From positions 81,275,321-81,339,320 of the forward strand of contig OV277857.1 of assembly GCA_922989275.2 (NCBI GenBank): a stretch of DNA of 64,000 nucleotides, written 5' to 3'. How positions within the stretch are numbered: the first letter of the stretch is position 1; every line of letters begins with the position of its first letter. The notes beneath the pieces are model-generated. The model worked only from the letters and a program-made list of their open reading frames with translations. It ran no database searches and was not told where the DNA came from. The position numbers were made by a program, and so were the translations under genes. The DNA is from Gari tellinella (Eukaryota > Mollusca > Bivalvia > Cardiida > Psammobiidae). Shown in pieces: positions 33,871 through 44,168 of the stretch.

Positions 33871-34745
33871 TACAACAACTGAATGTGAACATCACTGTTT
33901 TGCCACGGTAAAAAGATTTCTCTACTATATTCATTTTTCAATTACGATTGAAATTATTATTGTTTCTTATTGACTGAAAATGATTGACACTTTGTTTAGT
34001 TTTCCAAATTACGTCATTATGATATGACGTCATTTATTTTTGTAACGTCATAATTTGTTTTAATGACAAATGGCGTTAATGATCAGTTATTGATCGATGC
34101 CAATAATGTAAAAGGAGAAAGAGGTTAGATAAAGTGACCGGTCTAGTTCAAGCCCTGGTGCACCTCTTAGAGACGGGGTACGGGCAATTTCCAATAGGAA
34201 AATCCCCCACTAGGACAATTCCCCAACGGACAATTGCCCATAGGACAATTCCCCATTTTTGTGCAAGGCGGACAATTCCCCACTGTTAAAAGAAAATTGT
34301 TAGAATTTTATTTATTGAATAGTATGTATCCTTATCGTAGAAATCTGACCTGCATATAAACTAAAATGATTCTATTTTGAATTCAATTTATTATTGCGTT
34401 TATTGTCGTTTTTATAGTCAACATTTAGTTAAAGAAAATATCATAAAATAATTTCTATTCAATTGTGAATTTATTTTTGTTTTCCATACCTTACTAATTT
34501 TATGTGCATTTAAAATGGTAGCATGGCCTACAACTAATTTCTGTGACATTTCATGGTTCTGTGCATAACTCCATTTTAAATATCGTTTAATTATACCATA
34601 TTGTCAATAAATTGGGATTGTATTGTATATAATAATATTTTTCTAATTATCATTTGTATTGTAATTGATAGAATTTAATTCACAAAAGTAGCCCTTTAGT
34701 ATAGATTTAACTCGTATGGGACTCTTACTTACTTAAGTCTTATGG
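33871..34745. other. Non-coding stretch with GGACAATTCCCC repeat
   Basis: At 34165-34290 the words GGACAATTCCCC and GGACAATTGCCC recur as a degenerate tandem array, next to AATTTCCAATAGGAAAATCC. Inverted ATGACGTCAT words occur at about 34014-34035. The rest is AT-rich. A TATAGATTTAACTCGTATGG block at 34701-34720 recurs at 37550 and 37738. Confidence 0.5.
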
Positions 34746-37424
34746 TTACTTATGGTTGTTTTCCGACACAGGTCCTGCAAGGTCCTCTTCGTCAGACTCA
34801 TTTGTTTCTTGATTTTTGTTGTTGTATCCGGTCCGGTTTATAGTTATTTCACTTTTAAAATTATACAATACGTCTTGATTCGACCAATGTTTATCTAGGC
34901 GATTTTTGAACGCGTTAGTTGTGTTTGCAGAGATCACGTGATCTGGTAGGCTATTCCACAGGTTTATTATTCTAACTGTGAAATTGTATCTTCGCAAATC
35001 GTACTTCGGCCTTTGAGTAAATAGCATCTTCGAATTTCCTCTGTTTGAGGATCTCTCAGTATAATCTTTCCTAAATTTCAAGAATCCGGTAACTTGAGCA
35101 TCATATTTATTTGATATTATTTTGTAGGCTTCTATCATGTCGCCTCTGTATCTTCTATATTTAAGGGTCGGCAACTTTAGTTTTCTTAATCTTTCTTCGT
35201 AATTGAGGTCCTTGAATCCTGGAATTTGTCTTGTGGCTCTCCTTTGTACCCCCTCGATTATTTCATTATGCTTTTCTTTATATGGACACCAGACTGAGCT
35301 TGCGTAATCCAAATGGGATCTTACTAAGGCCTTGTATAGTGGCGTGAAGGTTTTCTGTTCCAAATTTTGGAATGATCTTCTTATTATTGCTGCCATGGAA
35401 TTTGCCTTTTTTACTTTTTCGCATATATGTTGTTCAAAACTAAGTTTATCGTCTATTATTACTCCTATGTCTTTTTCTTGTTCTATTTGCTCAAGTTCTT
35501 TCCCAACTAATTTATATTTGAAGCTGTCTGGTGGTTCTTTTTTGCCAATGTGCAAGAATTTACATTTGTCGGGGTGAAATCTAAGTAGCCATTTATTACT
35601 CCATTCTGTTAGTTTTTCTAGGTCTTTTTGTAGTATATGTCTGTCATTTTCATCCATGACCTGCCTAAAGATTTTTGTATCATCTGCGAACAAATACACT
35701 GGTGAGTCTACTAGGTCAGGCAGGTCGTTTATGAAGATCACAAACAAAACTGGTCCTATCACAGATCCTTGGGGTATTCCGGGGGAGACGTTATGCCATG
35801 TTGAACTTGCGCCGTTTACACAAACTTGCTGTTTCCTTTCACTAAGATAGTTCTCTATCCACTCGATAGTAGTTCGGTCAACATTGTAGGCTAGTAATTT
35901 TTGTATGAGTCTTCTGTGTGGGACTGTGTCAAACGCCTTTTGATAGTCCATGTACACGCAGTCTACCCCGTCCCCCCTGTCTAGGGCTTCTGTCCACTCG
36001 TCAAGGACTTTAATTAATTGTAGTGAGGTTGACCTTCCGGAGATGAATCCGTACTGCCTTTTTGTAAATAGATTATTAGATTTGAAATGTTCTATTAGAT
36101 GATCCCTTATTATGCGTTCCATTGTTTTACATATAACTGATGTCAAACTGACAGGCCGATAATTGCACGCCAGCCCTTTGTTGCCTTTCTTATAAATTGC
36201 GCTTACCCTAGCTTTTTTCCAATCGTCTGGAATTTGTTTATTCTGCATTGAATTAGTGAATATTATATTCAGCGGTTTGCTTAATTCATTCTTCAATTCC
36301 TTTAGGAATTTTGGGTGCATTTCGTCAAGGCCTGGCGATTTATTTGGTTTCAGTATGTTTAACGCTTCTGCAATTTTTTCTTCGTTTATAGTTATTGTTT
36401 TATTTGTCTTAGCTTGTCTTTTGGGCTTGAGTGTTGGTATTTCTGCCTCCGGCTCTTTTGTGAATACGGTTGCAAAATAGTTTCCTAATATTTCTGCTTT
36501 AGATTTGTTATCTTCTACTTTTTTTGATTTTGGGTCATTTGGGTCAGTGCATAATTCACTAATACCTTGTCTTGTTTTACTTTTTGAGTTAATGTACTGC
36601 CATATCTTTTTTGGGTTGCTTTTGGCTTCTTTAGCGATATTTTCCTCATAGCATTTCCTTGCTTTTCTAACCGCTTTAATTACTTTATTTCTTGTGCTGT
36701 TATATTTCTTCCTTACGTCTTGATCTTTTGTTTGGACGAATTTTCTGGACAGCCTATTTTTCTCTTTTATAAGTTCTATTGTTTTCTTATCAATGGGTAC
36801 TCTGTCTTTTGTTTTTGTGGATAGTGAGTTAGTCGGGACATGTCTTGATTCGATTTCTTGTATTTTACCCCTAAATTTTAACCACATTTCATTTGTATTT
36901 AGTATTGCTTGATTTAGCTCTTTTTCCCAATTTATTTGCCCTAATTCTTTTTTGATCTCTTCATAGTTTGCTTTGTTGTAGTTTTTCCTAATTTTTTTAA
37001 TGTTACTCATGACTGCGTTACACACATATTTAAAGGTAATTACACAATGGTCACTTTTGCCAATTGGACTTTGGTATTCTATATCTTCGATTGCTTCTTC
37101 GTCTTGTGTTATAATAAGATCAAGGGTATTAGGTTCGTCTGTACCTCTCCACCTTGTAGGTTTCGTAATGTGTTGCGATAGGTAATTATCTTGGAGACAT
37201 TCTACAAATTTTTGTTCGTATGAATTTTCGTTTTTTGCTATGTTCAGTTCCCAGTTTATGTTTGGGTAGTTGAAATCTCCCATAATTAAAAGGTGTGTGT
37301 AGTTCAAATTTGAAACTGTATCCATAATTTTCCTTAGTTTTTCATGTTTATCTTCACATTGATCACTTGGTGACCTATATATAAGCCCCACAAGGAGATT
37401 TTCTCTAGCATGACTCGAGTTCAC
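34746..37424 (-). CDS. CR1-like LINE ORF2: endonuclease-RT, 5'-truncated
   Basis: An open frame of 892 codons encodes the C-terminal half of an apurinic endonuclease and a complete reverse transcriptase. GDFNYPNINW (about residue 48) and the SDH motif (about 128) belong to the endonuclease. Fingers motifs KSPGLDEMHPKFL and NYRPVSLTSVICKTMERII follow, then YMDYQKAFDTVPH, GIPQGSVIGPVLF and the active site FADDT (about 578, positions near 35690). The tail VQRRATRQIPGFKDLNYEER and LPTLKYRRYRGDMIEAYK is characteristic of the CR1 group. The frame continues upstream without ATG to a stop near 37462, so the first half of the endonuclease and ORF1 are missing. All RT motifs are present and no stops interrupt, so insertion was recent, but the copy cannot be autonomous. 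Short TAAGTAA and CCATAAG repeats follow the stop at its 3' end. Confidence 0.93.
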   Translation of the reverse strand: MNSSHARENLLVGLIYRSPSDQCEDKHEKLRKIMDTVSNLNYTHLLIMGDFNYPNINWELNIAKNENSYEQKFVECLQDNYLSQHITKPTRWRGTDEPNTLDLIITQDEEAIEDIEYQSPIGKSDHCVITFKYVCNAVMSNIKKIRKNYNKANYEEIKKELGQINWEKELNQAILNTNEMWLKFRGKIQEIESRHVPTNSLSTKTKDRVPIDKKTIELIKEKNRLSRKFVQTKDQDVRKKYNSTRNKVIKAVRKARKCYEENIAKEAKSNPKKIWQYINSKSKTRQGISELCTDPNDPKSKKVEDNKSKAEILGNYFATVFTKEPEAEIPTLKPKRQAKTNKTITINEEKIAEALNILKPNKSPGLDEMHPKFLKELKNELSKPLNIIFTNSMQNKQIPDDWKKARVSAIYKKGNKGLACNYRPVSLTSVICKTMERIIRDHLIEHFKSNNLFTKRQYGFISGRSTSLQLIKVLDEWTEALDRGDGVDCVYMDYQKAFDTVPHRRLIQKLLAYNVDRTTIEWIENYLSERKQQVCVNGASSTWHNVSPGIPQGSVIGPVLFVIFINDLPDLVDSPVYLFADDTKIFRQVMDENDRHILQKDLEKLTEWSNKWLLRFHPDKCKFLHIGKKEPPDSFKYKLVGKELEQIEQEKDIGVIIDDKLSFEQHICEKVKKANSMAAIIRRSFQNLEQKTFTPLYKALVRSHLDYASSVWCPYKEKHNEIIEGVQRRATRQIPGFKDLNYEERLRKLKLPTLKYRRYRGDMIEAYKIISNKYDAQVTGFLKFRKDYTERSSNRGNSKMLFTQRPKYDLRRYNFTVRIINLWNSLPDHVISANTTNAFKNRLDKHWSNQDVLYNFKSEITINRTGYNNKNQETNESDEEDLAGPVSENNHK

Positions 37425-37800
37425 ATTTATAATGATATGGTTATTATAGGATAAATGAAATTTAAATTAAAACAAAATATTTAAATCTCTTATTATTACA
37501 TTTATTGTTTCTGATAGAATATTAGATATATAAATGATCCTTATAGTGTAGATTCAACTCGTATTGGGCCCTGGTTCATGTGGTCATTTACACGTATGGG
37601 ATATTCATACGTATTTGGAAATATCGATATTATGAGATTAATAATGGGATTTGATTTAATTTTTTGTTGGAATATCTTTATAATGATCATATTTAACATG
37701 TATGATAGAATAAGACCCATAAACATGGCCCTACGGTATAGATTCAACTCGTATGGATACGTATGGGCAGGCTCTCGGTAGTATACCAGTAGTGTGCCAG
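37425..37800. repeat. TATAGATTCAACTCGTATGG repeat flanking the LINE
   Basis: Copies of a roughly 20 bp word, TATAGATTCAACTCGTATGG or near variants, lie at about 34701, 37550 and 37738. Related ACGTATGGGATATTCATACG palindromes lie between the last two. The LINE sits between the first and second copy, which suggests it landed inside an older repeat unit. Confidence 0.45.
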
Positions 37801-37947
37801 TCGTATGGGTTTTTTCCATGGACCGGAGATTTTATGGACCCGAATAATAGTTGTCACAACACCGCCGGGAACCAGTCGATGAACAAGGGAGGTAACTTCA
37901 GTAGCTCCTCCTGAAGAAAATGCTCAACGTGTTTATGTTTTGGTAGC

Positions 37948-38052
37948 ATGTCAGATCCATCAAAAGGCTTGGTTCATCTCGGAAAAGCAGCAGTCTGTTT
38001 TGGGGTTGCCTTTTATGCATATTATGAGTATAGGAAAGGAAACAAAACATCT
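37948..38052 (+). CDS. Exon 1 of the small membrane protein gene
   Basis: 35 codons from ATG at 37948 to a GTAAGT donor at 38053. Contains the whole predicted membrane segment. Confidence 0.7.
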
Positions 38053-41000
38053 GTAAGTAGCGAGCGGCTCAGCCAATAGACTCTAAAATGCTACCCCAAG
38101 TGGCAGTGGCCCACTTTCGTTTTGCCTAAAAGTTTTTTTTGGGGGGTGTGAAAAATTCTCCCCAAAAGGCCCATTTTAATGGCAAAATTCCCCTGTTTAA
38201 AGACCCTTCCACTCTTCCCCCAAACCATGAAAAAGGAGATGAGCTACAAACCACAATAAAAAACCATCTTAAATTCTCTGGGTTGGCAGTATGGAGACGG
38301 GAGGGATAAAATCATGGATATCAGTTACAGTAGTTGATTTGCCATATGTTGCCACTGTCTAGGCAGAATTGAGACTATTTGTGCTATGAGCATAACCTCA
38401 CAAGAGAGACTTCAAAGTAAGTTTGACTCTAGCGAGTATGAAGGTCGTCCTTAAACCGGTGTATACGTGTTGCCAGTGTAAATTCCAGGGTTCTCTGTTA
38501 CGTACAATTCTTGTACGCATGTTTGAGTCCAGATGGAGGCATATTTTTAGATGAAGAGACTGTATAAAGTACATATAAATCTAGAAATAGATATCTATTT
38601 TCTTCAGTGAAGGAAAAATTGAATGGGTTAAAATGGGTAGATATATCTATTGAGTCACAACACTGACAATCCTGCACCCTGGTAATCCGAAAAAGTGTGC
38701 ATGTACATAAAAAAGCTCATTAATTAATTAATATACAATTTTGATGGATTTTGCGGTTGATAAATAAAAGTGGGAGTTTTAACTGTTCTCTAGGTAAACA
38801 CCCGGGATGTAAATGAAGTGCCCTTAATGCTGTACATGGACTTTTCGGATTGCACTGGTAATACGTGTATGTACCGGTTTAAGGAAGCAGAAGCATATAC
38901 TCAGGACAGGGCTGCCATTTCTCCTGATTTTTCCTAAATATTCAAAATTTTTTCTAGTACATGGTAGCTTAAAGCAGGCTGAAAGTAAAGCAAAATGCAC
39001 CCTAAGGCGCATTCTGCTTTACTTCCAGCATGCTTTAAGCAGCCACTTCTCAACAAAACTAGAAACAGGAGATGGGGAAAGGTATGATTCGTAAAATCGC
39101 ACTTGAAAAAACGCAAATTTGGAAATCTTAGGATTTTTTATTTCAACTTATGGCAGCCCTGTCAAGAGTGCTCAAAGGCAATTACTGAAGATGATGATGA
39201 TGATGATGAATCCTACGAGGGCAGGCTAGAGTTACAAATCAGTCTAGAATTATGGGTCCATGACTCTAGCCACTGTCATTTTACTGTCAATCAGATACCT
39301 GTAGAAGGATCAATAATTCCATCTATGAAACTCCCACCAGCTCTGACCAGTCATTCATAGGCAAGTGGACCTTTATAGATAAGATAAGATAAGATAATCT
39401 TTATTTATAGTCGGTTTCAGTCAAACATAGAGATCTGTTAACTTAACCAGACCTGGAATCGAACTCAGGACCTCCTGCTTGGTAGGCTAGCATTCTTACC
39501 ATTGAGCCAAAATTTCGGATGTTAGGCTTGAGGGTCTAAGTAAGTTAACATTTGCGTAAGTTTACCACATTCCTCCCAATCTTAATTGTGAGGTTCTTTT
39601 TATCTCTCCAAGATCATACTTGATTCGGCTTACAGTAGCTGCCATGCATGGCACACATAATTTCTGACAGTTATCCTTGCATTTAAGGCAAAGACAGTCT
39701 TCACCAGATGGGGCGAAAAAATTTGTTTGCCGACAACGCCATTATAGTGACCAGACCAAGAATAGAACCCCTCACCTCCTGCTTGGTAGGCGAGGGTTCT
39801 AACCATTGACCCAAAAGTCTGGACGTTAGGCTCCAGGACCTAACACTGCTTGAGTAAACTTATAATTTTATGTTAAAACCATGTTTCTGGGGGTGATAAA
39901 TGGCCTCAACCTGGTCTTGATAAGGGATACATTGTAGTTTGTGCTGCACAGAATTATAATTTATAAAGCAAAAACTTTTTAAAGAAATCATTGTCAAAAA
40001 GATGAAAGCTCAGATTTTAGATACATGTATCTGAGTTATAAATTCATATCCTTGAAGGATGAAAATGGAAACATCCTGAAGGATGACTACTCTTTTACTT
40101 AGACTTACATAGCAACTTCAAAAATAGCATAACAAATTGATTGCCCTTATTCTGCAGATTACTACATAAAATGTGCCCTTCCAAGAGATAATTACCATGC
40201 GTCGTCCGTTCACATTTTCAAACAACATCTCCTCAGAAACCACTGACCCGATTTCAACTAAACTTTGTCAGAAGCATCAGTGGCAAGAGGGAACGAAATA
40301 ATGTTCAAAGTTTTTGGCTATAGTTATTCCCCTTGCTGTGGGACCAGATTTTCTAACATTACCGTATAGACAACTTTTAATGCATAAGAAAATCATAAAA
40401 AATCTTCTTCTCAGAAATCCAAAGGCCCAGACCTTTGATATTTGGTATGTATCATTACCTAATGATTTTCTAGCAAGATTGTCCAAATTTTGACCCTTGG
40501 GTCAAAAATGGCCCCGCCCTGGGGCTTGTCAGTTTTTAGCTCACCTGAGCCGAAGGCTCGAGGTGAGCTATTGTGACCGCTCACCGTCCGTCGTCCGTCT
40601 GTCCGTTCACATTTACTTCAAACGACATCTCTTCTGAACCCGACGATTTTAGGAAGAGTTCAACCTGCTCATGATGTTCCGAGGATGCTTCTCTACAGAA
40701 GTTGTTCAAATGAAAGGCAAAAAGCGCAAACTCTGCTTGAAAAAGCAAAAAACTTTAAAACATCTTCTTTCCAAAAACTACTAGGCCCTAAGCTTTGAAA
40801 TTTTTACAGTAGTATCTCCTGGTGGATCCCTCTAAAGTTTGTTCAAATGAAATCCCTAGGGTCACACTTGACCCCACCCTGCGCAGTTTTAGTGCTGCTC
40901 TAGGCAGGTCTTATGGTATTTTGATTTATGCAGAACTGTATTTACCTGAGTTACCCTTAAAACCAGAATGTCACCCAAATGTATGTTTAAATCGCGCAAT

Positions 41001-42196
41001 TTCTTATATAAGAACATTTTCTATGTATTAAAACTAAGCGAAATCCGTTGTCAGGTGCCTGAAACATGCCCCCCCTTTCTTTAAGAACCATACATAAATG
41101 TGCCGATTTCTTATCGAGATGGTTGGAAAAATAAGCTTTTTGTTTACATAACAAATCTTCGTGTCGGCTTCCGAGAGTTTCCACAAGGTCGAATAAGAGT
41201 CGCGGGCAGAATAGTTCATAACCATTAAGGTAACGGTGGGGAAAACGTTATTCTTTCCCGTTTAAATGCAAACGAAAAGCAAACGCATCGCAATAATACG
41301 CATAAATGGACAACCTTTAGACAATTCTGACCATTCATGTTAGTCTGAGTGGCAAACAGTTTGATGCGTGATCAGACGCTGGGGTACCCGGCGTCTGATC
41401 TGCTCCAAACTGTTTGCAATTGAAATCATGGTTTTAGCGTTAATGCGTTTATTGGGAAAAAATAACATTTTCTCCACTGTAAGCAAGGTAACATCGACTA
41501 CATGGATCATTTATATTTGACATGTAGCTTTGCCCTATGGTCCTCTTCCAAGATTGTTCAAATTATGACCCCTGGGTCAAATTTGGCCCCGCCCTGGGGC
41601 TTATCAGTTTTACATAGACTTATATAGGAAAACCTTTAAAAATCTTCTTCTCTAAAACTGTAAGGCCCAGATCTTTACTATTTGACATATACGTAGCTTT
41701 GCTATGTGGTTCTCTACCAGGTGTGCTCAAATTATGACCCCCGGACTAAAATTGGCCCCGCCCTGGGCTTGTCAGGTTTTTTTTACGGGAAAACCTTTAA
41801 AAATCTTCTTCTCTTAAACCGTAAGGCTCAGATCATTAATATCTGAATTGAAGCTTCGCATTGTGGTCCTCTACCGAGATCAAATTATGACACCTGGGTC
41901 ATAGCTATATCAAAATGTTGTCTTGCCCAGTCAGCTTCTAATGTTCTCAGGTGAGCGAAATGTGTCCCTCTGGGCCTCTTGTCTACAGTGTAGGAATTGA
42001 ATAATGGAATAAAAATGCTGATCTATTGAGTGATGGGTTAAAGGTCAAAACTATGAAAACATTTGATAAATTTATGCATGTGTTTTATCTATTACAGACC
42101 AAGGACAGCTCTGGTTCTGCTAATGAAGAAATAAGTACCATGGGTAGTGAAGAAACAAATCATCAAACTACAAAGAATGGAATAAAAAACAGCTAA
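37948..42196 (+). CDS. Small single-pass membrane protein, 67 aa, two exons
   Basis: Exon 1 is 37948-38052: ATG then 35 codons, ending ACATCT before a consensus donor GTAAGT. Exon 2 is 42098-42196, after acceptor TTTTATCTATTACAG, with 32 codons and TAA. Both sides are phase 0 and the frame joins cleanly. The N-terminal half (MSDPSKGLVHLGKAAVCFGV, then AFYAYYEYRKGNKTS) has a short hydrophobic stretch at about residues 11-26 followed by Arg-Lys, as in small mitochondrial or endomembrane proteins. The second half is polar, Ser/Thr/Glu/Asn-rich and probably disordered. I do not recognise the family. The 4 kb intron is filled with a D MITE, SINEs and a CTCACCTGAG element with nested A MITE. The NME6 start codon follows the stop by 61 nt in the same exon. 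Two very short upstream ORFs may precede the start (37879 and 37920). Confidence 0.7.
38907..39161. mobile_element. MITE family D copy in the intron
   Basis: CAGGGCTGCCATTTCTCC to TGGCAGCCCTG; flanks TCAGGA and TCAAGA give an imperfect 6 bp duplication. H2 tip GCACCCTAAGGCGC. Confidence 0.78.
39440..39530 (-). repeat. tRNA-derived SINE, minus strand
   Basis: Read on the minus strand: A box TTGGCTCAATGGTAAGAATG and B box GGTCCTGAGTTCGATTCC, about 45 bp apart, with a CTACCAAGC loop between them. It is followed on that strand by a short tail ending in repeated ATCTT (39384-39400), as SINE 3' tails often are. Confidence 0.6.
39755..39840 (-). repeat. Second tRNA-derived SINE head
   Basis: Same order on the minus strand: TTTGGGTCAATGGTTAGAAC, CTACCAAGCAGGAGGTGAGG and GGTTCTATTCTTGG. 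It resembles 39440-39530 and lies in the same orientation 300 bp away. Confidence 0.55.
40195..41982 (+). mobile_element. CTCACCTGAG/CTCAGGTGAG repeat element in the intron
   Basis: The main copy runs from AGCTCACCTGAGCCGAAGGC at 40538 to TTCTCAGGTGAGCGAAA and TGGGCCTCTTG at 41982. Internal units recur with a common order: CTTCTTCTC..AAAC, AGGCCCAGA..TTTGA, TTGTTCAAAT.ATGACCCC and TTGGCCCCGCCCTGGGG. The stretch 40195-40537 is part of a further truncated unit. I recognise this repeat as common in molluscs. A family A MITE is nested at 41234-41479. Confidence 0.7.
41234..41479. mobile_element. Family A copy nested in another element
   Basis: CGGTGGGGAAAACGTTATTC to TTCTCCACTG with TA on both sides; H1 at about 41354-41419. 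It interrupts the CTCACCTGAG element, so it is younger than that host. Confidence 0.75.
42098..42196 (+). CDS. Exon 2 of the small membrane protein gene
   Basis: 32 codons plus TAA. The acceptor TTATCTATTACAG lies directly upstream. Two minute overlapping ORFs (ATGAAGAAATAA near 42122; ATGGAATAA near 42178) lie out of frame before the NME6 start. Confidence 0.68.
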   Translation, partial: TKDSSGSANEEISTMGSEETNHQTTKNGIKNS

Positions 42197-42257
42197 CCTA
42201 AAACGGTATCAACAAGTGAAAATTGTGAAGTTTATTTTTTTTCTTCATCTACCAATC

Positions 42258-42848
42258 ATGGGTAGTGGTGGACGAGCTCTACAACTAACCCTAGCAATTT
42301 TCAAGCCAGACATTACCTCACACCCACACTTAGTTCATCAAGTGAAGCAGATGATTCACCAGCGAGGCTTTTACTTCATCAAATCAAAGGATATGTTTCT
42401 ATCGCATAGGCGTGTAGAAGACTTTTATAGTGAACACAAAGAGAGATTCTTTTACAATCGCCTTGTGAGTTTTATGTCAAGTGGACCTTTATCTACACAC
42501 ATTTTAGCACATGAAAATGCCATTGCAGAATGGAGAAGCTTGATGGGACCTACAAAAGTTTTCAGAACTATTTATTCTGACCCAGACAGTATCAGAGGAA
42601 AGTTTGGCTTAACTGACACTAGGAATGCCACTCATGGGTCCGACTCGAATGAAAATGCTACAAAGGAAATACAATTTTTCTTCCCAGAATTTGACGTTGA
42701 ACAATGGTTTCAAAATCAAGAACAGTTTTATGCGAATGGCACTGTTGATTTTGACCCAGTTAAAGGTATACATATACCTAAGAAGGTTTTAGATCAATTT
42801 AATGGTGTACCCATAAAGAAGGAGGAACACTTATGTCACACAGGCTGA
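42258..42848 (+). CDS. NME6: Nucleoside diphosphate kinase, NME6 type
   Basis: 196 residues in one exon, close to the usual NME6 length. NDPK enzymes move the terminal phosphate between nucleoside tri- and diphosphates through a phospho-histidine. Group II members such as NME6 are divergent and the human protein is mitochondrial and partners RCC1L. Visible motifs: LAIFKPD (12-18), FYSEHKERFFYNRLVSFMSS (56-75), LMGPTKVF (95-102), DSIRGKFGLTDTRNATHGSD (110-129) with the catalytic His126. A family-typical FFPEF and a longer tail follow. I choose ATG 42258 because it has A at -3 and G at +4 and begins the conserved part. The frame is open upstream to 42216 without ATG. It lies 61 nt after the stop of the small membrane protein, same strand and apparently same exon. 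If an alternative acceptor (AG at 42264-42265) is used, the start would come from another exon. A TTAA MITE begins 10 bp after the stop. Confidence 0.93.
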   Translation: MGSGGRALQLTLAIFKPDITSHPHLVHQVKQMIHQRGFYFIKSKDMFLSHRRVEDFYSEHKERFFYNRLVSFMSSGPLSTHILAHENAIAEWRSLMGPTKVFRTIYSDPDSIRGKFGLTDTRNATHGSDSNENATKEIQFFFPEFDVEQWFQNQEQFYANGTVDFDPVKGIHIPKKVLDQFNGVPIKKEEHLCHTG

Positions 42849-42857
42849 TATTTACAA

Positions 42858-43052
42858 TTAACTCTTTGCATGCTAGCGGCGGATACTTGTGCTTCAGTGA
42901 TTACCCTTGCAAACGCAGCATCTCATCAGGATCAAAACTGTTTGACACTCTGACCCTGTTTTGAAAAGATATTTTTAAAATTCTATTTTTAGAAGAGTTG
43001 CAGACGACAATTTTTGCAGACCAAAATAATTACCCAGCATGCAAAGAGTTAA
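42858..43052. mobile_element. TTAA MITE just after the NME6 stop
   Basis: TTAACTCTTTGCATGCTAGC and CCAGCATGCAAAGAGTTAA form a clean inverted pair with TTAA on both sides. The interior (CTCATCAGGATCAAAACTGT, then GCAGACGACAATT) is family B with only the right H1 arm. It occupies the NME6 3' UTR. Confidence 0.75.
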
Positions 43053-43200
43053 AACCTTCCATTACAAATATGAAGTATTACTGACAGTACTCTGATCAAA
43101 AGGGTCCCTCAGGATTCCTGATCAGGGTTTACACTATGTATTAATATATCCCCACACTTTAAGTTTAATTGTTATTAAGGTTACTGAGGTATGAAGCTAC

Positions 43201-43492
43201 TTAAACCTTTACCTCATGTTTACATAGTTTACAACTTTTTACGTCTTTAAGTTATTCCTCAATTGAAGAAAATAGTTCCATTTTATACAGTGGTGAATAT
43301 GTACTGGTCATAACAAATATTTTCTATATCCTAGCAGATAGTAGCTTAAAGCAGGCTGAAAGCAAAGCAGAATGAGCTTGAAAGAACATTCTGCTTTACT
43401 TTCAACTTGAATTTGTTTATTTTTACTTGCATCTGCTTTAAGTTATCATCTAACTTCAAAACTAGAAACAGGTTATGGGGTATAGGGTTTAA
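43201..43492. mobile_element. MITE family C copy, first of a tandem pair
   Basis: TTAAACCTTTACCTCATG to GGGTATAGGGTTTAA. H2 arms are imperfect (AATGAGCTTGAAAGAACATT), with a short insertion in the right arm. Its right TTAA is also the left TTAA of the next copy. Confidence 0.7.
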
Positions 43493-43740
43493 CCCATTAC
43501 CCCATAAATACGCCTTTTTACGCCTTTAATTTATTCCTCTACTGAAGAAAATAGTTCCAACTTATACTGTTACAAATAAGAATCATAAGAATTATTTTCT
43601 ATATTCTAGCAGATAATAGATTAAAGCAGGCTGAAAGTAAAGCAGAATGCACCTTAAGGCGCATTCTGCTTTACTTTCAACCTGCTTTAAGTGGTCACCT
43701 ATCTTCAAAACTAGAAACAGGCTATGGGGTAATGGGTTAA
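43489..43740. mobile_element. MITE family C copy, second of a tandem pair
   Basis: TTAACCCATTACCCCATAAA to GGGGTAATGGGTTAA, H2 hairpin at about 43619-43693. Same orientation as its left neighbour, joined at one TTAA. Confidence 0.8.
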
Positions 43741-43910
43741 ACATGCTATGTAGAAATTAAATCCAAAAGGTTGTACAGGAGCTCTCTAATGTACTTTTAT
43801 TCTGTTTTTACTCATTTATCCCTTGTGATGTGACACAACATTATAATTTTATACAAACTGTGTTCTATTGGAGACTACAAGTATGTTGTATCTTAATGTC
43901 TGTTGAGATT

Positions 43911-44168
43911 TTAACCCATTACTCCATAGATACACAATTTTACATATCTAATTTATTCCTACTAATGAACATAGTTTCAATTTATACAGTCATGAATATT
44001 TATCATAAGAAATATTTTTTATATTCTTGCAGATGATAGCTAAAAGCATACTTAAAGTAAAGCAGTATGCACCTTAAGGCACATTCTACTTTAATTTCAA
44101 CCTGCTTTATGTGGTCACCTTTCTTCAATACCAGAAACAGGCTATGGTCCATGGAGTAAAGGGTTTTA
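43911..44168. mobile_element. MITE family C copy, eroded
   Basis: TTAACCCATTACTCCATAG, GAAATATTTTTTATATTC and a weak H2 (GCACCTTAAGGCAC tip), right end GGAGTAAAGGGTTTT. Confidence 0.65.

Noticed and set aside
35332..37185. Plus-strand ORFs opposite the CR1-like LINE
   Set aside because: Shadows of the minus-strand RT frame.
42216..42257. NME6 start at GTG 42216
   Set aside because: Not an ATG. The 14 extra residues are not family-like, and ATG 42258 has a good context.
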